DNA of 13,043 nt from RI-242 sp038246255 (GTDB taxonomy: Bacteria > Planctomycetota > UBA1135 > GCA-002686595), in contig JBBRWC010000113.1 of the NCBI GenBank assembly GCA_038246255.1, positions 1 through 13,043 of the forward strand, given 5' to 3'. The notes beneath the pieces are model-generated. The model was given only the letters and a program-made list of their open reading frames with translations. It searched no databases and was not told the DNA's origin. This document shows, in pieces, positions 1-4,706 of the stretch. The position numbers were made by a program, and so were the translations under genes. Every line of letters starts with the position of its first letter. Within the stretch, counting starts at the first letter, position 1.

Positions 1-146
1 AAGACGAAGCGGCTCGTGCCGTCGCTCCACGGGCGGCGGAGGGTGAGCAGGATGTTGCCCTGTCGGGTGAGGGAGAGGCGCTCGGTGGAGAGCGCGGGGC
101 GAGCGATGTAGCGGCAGAGGTGTTCGAGGCGAGCGCGGTTGATGCG
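1..146 (-). pseudogene. IS91-family Y2 transposase fragment, runs off left edge
   Basis: The reverse strand reads without a stop for 48 codons from position 146 to the edge. It contains RARLEHLCRYIARP, then LSLTRQGNILLTLRRPWSDG, the pattern of the C-terminal half of IS91/IS801-type 'putative transposases' (LERLCRYxxRPxL...RLxxxGxxxxxLKRPWxDGT). These are HUH/Y2 enzymes that move the element by rolling-circle transposition. There is no start codon; two codons upstream of the homology (past 146) the frame meets a TAG, so the gene is cut at this point. The other side of the junction is an aminotransferase fragment on the opposite strand. The catalytic part cannot be judged because the piece is internal. 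Family call from motif memory only. Confidence 0.7.
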
Positions 147-438
147 ACTCACCTACCAGCGCCGCCGCGACCTCCTCCTGGAGGGCCTGCACCGACTGGG
201 CCTGCCCGCCCCCGCCGCACAGGGCGCGTTCTACGCGTTCCCCAACGTCGCCACCCACCTCGACGGCGCCCGGGACAGCGGCCCGTTCTGCGAGCAGTTG
301 CTCGAACAAGAAGGCGTAGTGCTCGTGCCCGGCTCCGCCTTCGGCGCCCCGCACCACGTGCGCCTCTCGTACGCGCTGGGCGAGGACCGCCTAAGGGAGG
401 CACTCGTGCGCATGGCGCGCTTTCTCACCCACCTGTAG
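142..438 (+). pseudogene. Class I aminotransferase, C-terminal fragment (aspartate aminotransferase-like)
   Basis: This 98-residue frame begins MRLTYQRRRDLLLEGL and carries QGAFYAFPN and a C-terminal GSAFG..HHVRLSYA. These are hallmarks of the last quarter of fold-type I, class I aminotransferases, where the Arg of VRLSYA binds the substrate carboxylate. A complete enzyme has about 390-400 residues, so some three quarters, including the PLP-binding lysine, is missing. The homology starts abruptly next to the IS91 fragment, so the ATG at 142 is probably fortuitous and the gene is a remnant cut by the IS91-side rearrangement. The true stop (TAG, 436-438) is kept. An alternative TTG start at 139 does not change this view. 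Confidence 0.75.
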
Positions 439-518
439 GGGCTCAGGTCCCGCCCGCGATCCTTCCGAGCGCGACGGGGACGCTTCGCACGTGCGACGCG
501 CACGCCCCCAAGTCGCGG

Positions 519-944
519 TCACCCGGGTAGGACCGCAAAACCCTCACGCCGGGCCGCGTCGGCGAGCCGCGTGTCGAGGGTCACGAGGTCGACGCCCTGG
601 GGGCGGTCCTCGGCGGCCAGCAACGCGGCGCCGAGCTGCAGCGCGTCCGCGGCGCGCAGAGGGTGCACCCGCACGAGGCGCTGGGCACGGAACTGGACTC
701 CGTCCGCGTGGACGATTTCCGTCCAGCCGTCGCGGGACTTGCCAAGCTGATCAAAAGCGCGCTGCGCATCGGCGGCCGTCAACGCGCCCTCGCGTTCCAA
801 CCGCGCGAGGGCTGAGCGAATCTCGATTTCGGTGAAGCGCCAGACGACGATTTCGTCCGAGCTGCGATAGAGCTCGCGCACGGCCGCCGTCGAGGGCTGG
901 TCGACAAACAGCGGGACGAGCGCCGAAGAGTCCCAAAAGCGCAT
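519..944 (-). CDS. vapC: PIN-domain ribonuclease toxin, VapC family
   Basis: The 141-residue product has the PIN-domain layout. Asp5 lies in MRFWDSSALVP, Glu41 in TEIEIRSALAR, Asp100 in RAADALQLGAA and Asp124 in LVTLDTRLADAARREG; these four acidic residues form the Mg2+-dependent RNase site in VapC toxins, which usually cleave tRNA or rRNA. Length is normal for the family. The ATG at 944 sits 12 nt after the antitoxin stop, with a clear GAGGAG Shine-Dalgarno 6 nt upstream, so the pair is one transcript with antitoxin first. The protein ends GFAVLPG, typical for PIN toxins. All four catalytic residues are visible, so it looks functional. Its RNA target cannot be told from sequence. Confidence 0.9.
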   Translation of the reverse strand: MRFWDSSALVPLFVDQPSTAAVRELYRSSDEIVVWRFTEIEIRSALARLEREGALTAADAQRAFDQLGKSRDGWTEIVHADGVQFRAQRLVRVHPLRAADALQLGAALLAAEDRPQGVDLVTLDTRLADAARREGFAVLPG

Positions 945-956
945 AGCGACTCCTCG

Positions 957-1253
957 TCAGCGCTCTCCGCGCTGTTCCAACGCGATCCGCACGGCGTCCA
1001 CGGCGCAGGGCACCGGCGCAAAGTCCAGCAGGGCGCGCCTCGCCGCTGGAGACGAGCGCCGCAACACCCCCTCGCGCTCCAGTCGCGCCAGTTGCTCGTC
1101 GCCCTTCACCGTCTCGGGCCCAACGGCCTCGAGACGCGCAATGACCACCGAACGTTCCAAGATCTCGACGCTCTCCCCGCGTTTCACCCGCCGGAGAAAC
1201 TCGCTGAGGCGGTTCTTGAGCTCCGTAACGCTGACTCGCACCATACGCGCCAT
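957..1253 (-). CDS. vapB: Type II antitoxin, Phd/YefM (VapB) family
   Basis: The protein of about 98 residues contains VRVSVTELKNRLSEFLRRVKRGESVEILERSVVIARL (seen in pieces), the Phd/YefM DNA-binding N-terminal fold, followed by a longer acidic and basic tail that would wrap the toxin. In such systems the antitoxin neutralises VapC and, with it, represses the shared promoter. Three in-frame ATGs lie close together at 1262, 1253 and 1244. I chose 1253 because AAGG lies 9 nt upstream; 1244 gives a 95-residue protein that starts right at the domain. The stop is 12 nt before vapC. The gene starts about 200 nt downstream of the DGR template region on the same strand, so read-through from the DGR is possible. 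Confidence 0.85.
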   Translation of the reverse strand: MARMVRVSVTELKNRLSEFLRRVKRGESVEILERSVVIARLEAVGPETVKGDEQLARLEREGVLRRSSPAARRALLDFAPVPCAVDAVRIALEQRGER

Positions 1254-1341
1254 TCTAGCCATCCTTATCGGGCTAGTCACGCCGCTTCTAAAGGTCGAGC
1301 ACACCGACCATGTCCAAAAAGGCAGCGGCCCCCACCCGGAT

Positions 1342-1400
1342 CCCCGGGCCGGGGCCGCCGCGCGGTGATTCGGACTCCCGTGGCCCCGCGAACGGGAGCC
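1342..1400. other. Two GC-rich hairpins downstream of the DGR template region
   Basis: Two inverted repeats lie between the template region and vapB. CCCCG-GGC-CGGGG covers 1342-1354. CTCCCGT (1375-1381) pairs with ACGGGAG (1392-1398) over a 10-nt loop, and on the minus strand the stem can extend by a G-U and a G-C pair to 1373-1400. They could end the DGR transcript or form part of the structured 3' segment of the template RNA. No U tract follows, so a classical intrinsic terminator is not supported. Confidence 0.4.
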
Positions 1401-1479
1401 GAGAACCCTGGCTGCCCCCCTGGACTCCCGCCGACACGCTCCGCGGCGCGTTTACGCCGACGGATTCTGGCCGGGAAGT

Positions 1480-1610
1480 GTTCGGGGAGACTTCGAGACG
1501 CGCAGACCGTTGTTGTCGTTCGAGTTCGCAGGATCGTTCCTGTTGCGGTTCGACGAGCGGACGTTCTGTGGGTTGTTGTTCCAAGAACCGCCGCGCAGCA
1601 CGCGGGACGC
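1480..1610 (-). other. DGR template region (TR), A-rich, lectin/FGE-type
   Basis: Just downstream of the RT stop the minus strand reads, in one frame, RVLRGGSW followed by a run with eleven AAC (Asn) codons spread over 1509-1580, interrupted by R, S, P and D, then GLRVSKS. This is the signature of the template repeat for variable proteins with a C-type-lectin/formylglycine-generating-enzyme fold (RGGSW....RSS.R...P.....GFR). In DGRs the template RNA is copied by an error-prone RT that misreads adenines, and the cDNA replaces the variable repeat of a target gene; AAC codons then diversify widely without creating stops. The frame stays open upstream to 1910 only because it overlaps the RT gene in another frame, so it is not a protein gene of its own. 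Exact ends are inferred. Confidence 0.88.
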
Positions 1611-1639
1611 GCTTCCTCGGGAGGCCGCCTGGCCAGAGG

Positions 1640-2722
1640 CTACTCCCACGGCCGAGGAGCCGCCAGACCTGCGTGTTCCAGGACACGCTCGGGGAGGGCG
1701 CTCGGGCTGGCGTGGGCCGCGTGGGCTAGCCAGGAACGCATCGACGCCACGAGCTGTTCGCGGGTCCGCCGCCCCCGGGCCGCGTCGCGGGCCAGGCGTC
1801 GCAAGCGCCTCGTCGCGCGGCGCACGGCGGGCCCCAGGAGCCGGCGCTTGCCCCCGTGCACCGCAAACCCGAGAAACGGAATGGGTGAGCATGTCGCGTG
1901 CAGGCCACACTTGCGCTCGTGCAGTCGCAGGCGCAGCCCGGCAAGTTGTTCCACCAGTGCGTCGCGGAGATCGCGCAGGCGACCGAGTTCGTCACCGAAC
2001 ACCAGAAAGTCGTCGCAATAGCGCACGTAGGCGCCGAACCCGCGCCCATCCAATACGAAGTGGTCGAGACGGTCGAGCACCACGTTGGCCAGGAACTGCG
2101 AGGTCAGGTTTCCGATGGGCAGCCCGCGGCGGCGCTCCATGAGGGTCAACAGGTCGTCGCCAGGGAAAAGGGCGAGAACTTCGACCTGCGCGTTGCTCCC
2201 GGCGACGATGGATGCGAGCACGTCCGTGAACTTCTCATCCGCAATCACCCGGGTCACGGAGTCGAGCACCACCTTGTGGTCCAAGCTCGGGAAGAAGCGC
2301 TGCACGTCGCCTCGCAACACGTAGCGATGGGTCCGTGCCAAACATTGGGCCAGGTCCAGGGCCGCGTGGGTTCCCTTGCCCACCCGGCAGGAGAACGAGC
2401 GCGATGTGAAGCGCCTTTCGAAGTAGGGTTCCGCGATCGACACCCAAGCGTGGTGCACCACGCGGTCGGCAAACGGAGCGGCGCTGATCAACCGCAGTTT
2501 CGGCTCGCGCACCCAGACGGTCCGGTAGGCGCCCGGGCGCCAGGCGCCAGTTTCGAGTGCTTTGGCGAGCGCGAAGCTGTGTGGCTCCAGCTCGAGCAGG
2601 AACTCGGCCACGTCTGGTCGCCTGCGCTTGCCGCGCGCCGCCCGGCGCGCGGATCGCATCAGGTGGCCGGGGTCACAGAGCCGCTCGAAGAGTTCGCCGT
2701 TCCGTCCGATGCCTTGCGCCAT
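1640..2722 (-). CDS. DGR-type reverse transcriptase
   Basis: The 360-residue product shows the short DGR RT plan. The N-terminus NGELFERLCDPGHLMRSARR corresponds to the conserved N-terminal helix of DGR RTs. Palm motif A is RGDVQRFFPSLDH with Asp139. The DGR-diagnostic motif 4 is GLPIGNLTSQ (200-209), where group II introns and retrons differ. The catalytic box is YCDD (235-238), with Cys where Met or Ala is usual. A thumb-like FLGFAVH follows at 283-289. Length matches the family, and there are no maturase or endonuclease domains. The ATG at 2722 keeps the conserved N-terminus and overlaps the end of avd by 64 nt; an internal ATG at 2659 overlaps the avd stop (TGATG) but would remove conserved residues. 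It should copy the adjacent TR with adenine-specific errors, normally together with Avd. Confidence 0.93.
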   Translation of the reverse strand: MAQGIGRNGELFERLCDPGHLMRSARRAARGKRRRPDVAEFLLELEPHSFALAKALETGAWRPGAYRTVWVREPKLRLISAAPFADRVVHHAWVSIAEPYFERRFTSRSFSCRVGKGTHAALDLAQCLARTHRYVLRGDVQRFFPSLDHKVVLDSVTRVIADEKFTDVLASIVAGSNAQVEVLALFPGDDLLTLMERRRGLPIGNLTSQFLANVVLDRLDHFVLDGRGFGAYVRYCDDFLVFGDELGRLRDLRDALVEQLAGLRLRLHERKCGLHATCSPIPFLGFAVHGGKRRLLGPAVRRATRRLRRLARDAARGRRTREQLVASMRSWLAHAAHASPSALPERVLEHAGLAAPRPWE

Positions 2723-2940
2723 CCGCCCACCTGCTGACCCAGTTCGATCAGGTTCGACACGAAGTAGGTGTGCTCCTTCTCCGTCATGAGTCCCAGCTCA
2801 GCCGCGATGCGCGCGAGATGGCGCACCACCTGCAGGCGGGAGTTGGCTTGGGTTAGGGCCGCGACGCGCGCGCCGCCCTTGGTGTACTGCGCAGCGACCA
2901 GTCCCTCGAGCACGTCCATCAGGGCCGCTTCCATGCGCTG
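2659..2940 (-). pseudogene. avd: Avd-like DGR accessory protein, 5'-truncated by the IS3 end
   Basis: From the ATG at 2934 the frame gives 91 residues: MEAALMDVLEGLVAAQYTK, an ALTQANSRLQVVRHLARIAAELGL helix pair, and LIELGQQVGGWRKA. This is the last three helices of the bAvd/four-helix-bundle family, including the characteristic GGW near the end. The two codons before the ATG (2935-2940) read Gln-Arg, matching the usual '(L)GQR-IE-ALL' join in the family, and the next base, 2941, is the terminal base of the IS3 inverted repeat. About 40 N-terminal residues (first helix) are therefore missing. A GGGAGG in the IS end, 10-11 nt upstream of the ATG, could still allow translation of a shortened protein. 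Avd normally forms a pentameric basic barrel that binds RT and template RNA; whether this remnant can is doubtful. Confidence 0.78.
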
Positions 2941-2966
2941 TGGACCTCCCCCGGTTCAGTGGACAC
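2941..2966 (+). repeat. IS3 terminal inverted repeat, orfB-distal end
   Basis: It begins TGGACCTCCCCCGGTTCAGT and continues GGACAC. It pairs with the repeat at 4490-4515 (19 of 26 positions). Its minus strand supplies a GGGAGG sequence just upstream of the truncated avd ATG. Confidence 0.65.
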
Positions 2967-3016
2967 GGGGTTTAGTAACGGCAGCAGTAGGCGGCGATGC
3001 CGCAGAATCGTCAATG

Positions 3017-3135
3017 GGGAAGGGGTTTGGGGAAGGGTCCGCCCTTCCCCATCTCTGCGGGGGAGCCGCGCGCAGCCAGCGCGGAGCTGGCTGAAGCGCA
3101 GCGCGGCGCTCCCGGGGCAGGCCCCCGGGAGGTGG
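3017..3135. other. Cluster of strong hairpins in the IS3 tail; otherwise no gene in 2967-3292
   Basis: Three perfect stems follow one another: GGGGAAGGG/CCCTTCCCC (3029-3037 with 3042-3050, loop TCCG), CAGCCAGC/GCTGGCTG (3073-3080 with 3086-3093, 5-nt loop), and CTCCCGGGG/CCCCGGGAG (3109-3117 with 3123-3131, 5-nt loop). GGGAGC-CGCGC at 3061-3071 can also pair with GCGCG-GC-GCTCCC at 3101-3113, enclosing the middle hairpin. No convincing coding frame covers the stretch; short open frames here have odd composition. It could be a structured RNA, a transcription block within the IS, or an older intergenic repeat captured between element and avd. The rest of 2967-3292 shows nothing I recognise. 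Confidence 0.55.
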
Positions 3136-3292
3136 GGGTCCAGGGGGAGGAGACTCAAAACTTGTGGAGAGTGATCACGACGCACCGTCGTCGCGATCGA
3201 CGTGCGTTCTCGGGCCCGCCCGCCGACTCGCTGATGCCTCGCGAGACCAAGTTCGCGCGTCGGAGGCCGTGTCCTCGTCGACGATCGCGACG

Positions 3293-4192
3293 TCAGACAG
3301 CGATGCGCTGCGCCTCGAACTCGAGCGGCGATCGATAGCCGAGCGTCGAGTGCAGTCGTTGGCGGTCGTAGAAGACCTCGATGAACTCGAAGACGCTCGC
3401 CCGCGCCTCGGCGTGCGTGCGGTAGTGCTCGTGATCGCAGAGTTCGGTCTTCAGCGTGTGGAAGAAGCTCTCCTGCACGGCGTTGTCGTAGCAGTTACCC
3501 TTGCGGCTCATGCTGCACACGATCCCGTGCTGATCGAGCATCCCCTGGAACGCGTGAGCGGCGTACTGCACGCCGCGATCGGAGTGATGGACCAGACCCG
3601 GCGACGGTGAACGCAGATCGATGGCCATCTTGAGCGCGTCGAGGACGAGCGTGGCCGGCATGCTCGCGCTCATCGACCAGCCCACGACCTTGCGCGAGAA
3701 GAGATCCATCGTCGAAGCGAGGTACAGCCAGCCTTCGTCCGTCGGGATGTAGGTGATGTCCGACACCCAGACTCGGTTGGGCGCGCTGGTCGTGAAGTCT
3801 TGGTCGAGGATGTTCGGCGCGACGGCGTGCGAGTGCTTCGAGTCGGTCGTCCGCGCGTATTTCCGTCGCATTCTCGGGCGAATTCGTGCTTCGCGCATGA
3901 GGCGCGCGACGCGATGGAGCCCGCAGACTTCGTCGCGTCGCTTCAGCGCGGCATGGATCCGCGGTGCACCGTAGGTCCCGCGGCTCTTCACGTGCTCCTC
4001 GCGGATCAGCACGGTCAGCCGAAGATCCTCGAGCGTGTGCTTCGAGTCACCGCGGCCGAGCCAGGCGTAGAAACCGGCGCGAGAGACCTCCAGGGTCGAG
4101 CTCATCAGCCCGACCGCGAAGATCTCTCGGTGCTCGAACATGAACTCGAACCTCAGCTCCGCTCTCTCGCGAAGTAGGCCAGCGCTTTTTTT
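3293..4192 (-). CDS. IS3-family transposase OrfB (DDE integrase domain)
   Basis: The frame, read from the slip site at 4192, gives about 299 residues. It contains an HTH_21-type segment (SRGTYGAPRIHAALKRR) and an rve integrase core with VSDITYIPT (first Asp), HHSDRGVQYAA (second Asp) and DNAVQESFFHTLKTE (Glu), i.e. a complete DDE triad, then the usual C-terminal RLHSTLGYRSPLEFE. Expression is expected as an OrfAB fusion by -1 frameshifting on A7G (minus strand of 4185-4192). An internal ATG at 4141 could give OrfB alone. No frameshift or stop is seen, so the enzyme appears intact. Neighbours: orfA overlaps upstream; the IS tail and the truncated avd lie downstream. Confidence 0.93.
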   Translation of the reverse strand, partial: KKSAGLLRERAELRFEFMFEHREIFAVGLMSSTLEVSRAGFYAWLGRGDSKHTLEDLRLTVLIREEHVKSRGTYGAPRIHAALKRRDEVCGLHRVARLMREARIRPRMRRKYARTTDSKHSHAVAPNILDQDFTTSAPNRVWVSDITYIPTDEGWLYLASTMDLFSRKVVGWSMSASMPATLVLDALKMAIDLRSPSPGLVHHSDRGVQYAAHAFQGMLDQHGIVCSMSRKGNCYDNAVQESFFHTLKTELCDHEHYRTHAEARASVFEFIEVFYDRQRLHSTLGYRSPLEFEAQRIAV

Positions 4193-4449
4193 AAGATGTC
4201 CCGCTCCTGCTGAGCGCGAGCGAGGTCCTTGCGGAGCTGGAGGACTTCCACGTCGGACGCCTTCGCGCGGCCGTTGCCCGGGAACGCCGACGCGCCGTGC
4301 GCGTCGATCTCCGACTTCCAACGCTGCAGAAGGCTGCGGTCGATGCCGAGGCTCGTCGCCACCTCGCCGACCGTGCGACCCGGCTCGTGCGTCAGCCGCA
4401 CCGCGTCACGCTTGAACTCCGAACTGTGCTTCCGTCGAGACCTGGCCAT
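4153..4449 (-). CDS. IS3-family OrfA (HTH_Tnp_1 DNA-binding protein)
   Basis: The 98-residue protein MARSRRKHSSEFKRDAVRL... with GRTVGEVATSLGIDRSLLQR is the standard OrfA helix-turn-helix that binds IS ends. It is followed by a leucine-zipper-like stretch (VEVLQLRKDLARAQQERDIL) used for multimerisation. The ATG at 4449 has GAGG 8 nt upstream; an ATG at 4497 would run into the inverted repeat and is less likely. The frame continues past the A7G slip sequence to a TGA at 4153, overlapping orfB by about 40 nt, as expected for programmed -1 frameshifting. OrfA alone often acts as a regulator of transposition. Confidence 0.92.
   Translation of the reverse strand: MARSRRKHSSEFKRDAVRLTHEPGRTVGEVATSLGIDRSLLQRWKSEIDAHGASAFPGNGRAKASDVEVLQLRKDLARAQQERDILKKALAYFARERS
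4185..4192 (-). promoter_or_regulatory. A7G -1 programmed ribosomal frameshift site
   Basis: The minus strand reads CTT AAAAAAA GCG. In the orfA frame it is TTA AAA AAA GCG; slipping back one base gives AAA AAA AGC, which continues into orfB. Runs of six or seven A followed by G are the usual IS3 slip sites. No stimulatory pseudoknot was evaluated. Confidence 0.8.
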
Positions 4450-4489
4450 GGACACTTCCTCGCCTGGAGCATTCCTGCTCCTTGTCTGG

Positions 4490-4515
4490 GTGTCCACCTT
4501 TCCGGGGGAAGATCA
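4490..4515 (-). repeat. IS3 terminal inverted repeat, orfA-proximal end
   Basis: On the minus strand it reads TGATCTTCCCCCGGAAAGGT followed by GGACAC and lies about 40 nt upstream of the orfA start, the usual place. It matches the repeat at 2941-2966 at 19 of 26 positions. Confidence 0.7.
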
Positions 4516-4706
4516 CGTCTCGTCCATGGGTGGAAGGGCGGCAAGCCGGGCAACTTTCGCCATTTGCGGGACGTTCGCTGCGCCGCGCAATGCCTGAACG
4601 CCCTCTGCACGGCGGCTTGATGACGGCGCGGTCCAATCCGGGATCCGCAGCGAATGGCGCGCTCCCCCGCACGCCCCATCAAGTACCCCACACCGCCCCC
4701 CCTCCC

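Larger units (their letters stand above)
1452..2940 (-). mobile_element. Diversity-generating retroelement cassette (avd fragment - RT - TR), target gene absent
   Basis: The order on the minus strand is truncated avd, overlapping reverse transcriptase, then the A-rich template region within 150 nt of the RT stop. This is a common DGR arrangement. The cassette is bounded upstream by the IS3 end at 2941 and downstream by the vapBC pair. No second copy of the RGGSW-type repeat was seen on either strand of the window, so no variable repeat or variable protein can be assigned here. The cassette is therefore either acting on a distant gene or is orphaned after the IS3-associated rearrangement. Confidence 0.8.
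2941..4515 (-). mobile_element. IS3-family insertion sequence
   Basis: The two overlapping transposase frames lie between imperfect inverted repeats at 2941-2966 and 4490-4515, which agree at 19 of 26 positions and share the cores CCCCCGG and GTGGACAC. The outer end at 4515 starts TGATCTTCCCCCGG on the minus strand; the end at 2941 starts TGGACCTCCCCCGG. The left end is independently fixed because it interrupts avd. The element would be 1575 bp, at the long end for IS3, because 350 nt lie between the orfB stop and the left repeat. The flanking bases (CTG and CGT) show no target duplication, and no N-terminal avd sequence is found beyond 4515, so the flanks were probably changed after insertion. 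Confidence 0.75.

Noticed and set aside
1452..1910. 152-codon minus frame containing RGGSW, as a variable protein
   Set aside because: Its upstream part is simply the RT gene read in another frame, with no lectin/FGE N-terminus and no good start. The segment is better explained as the template region.
1898..2737. A 279-codon plus-strand frame
   Set aside because: It mirrors the DGR reverse transcriptase, which has all catalytic motifs; no motif in the plus-strand product.
2919..3185. An 88-codon minus frame across the hairpin cluster
   Set aside because: It would cross the IS end and the avd start; its Pro/Leu/Arg-rich sequence arises from the hairpins. No ribosome site.
3171..4515. Alternative IS3 left end at TGATCAC (about 3171), giving a 1.35-kb element
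   Set aside because: Only TGATC matches the other end, whereas 2941-2966 matches 19/26 and coincides with the break in avd. Kept as a minor possibility.
4516..4706. Missing 5' part of avd or the DGR target on the far side of the IS
   Set aside because: All three minus-strand frames were read; none resembles the avd first helix or a lectin/FGE tail.
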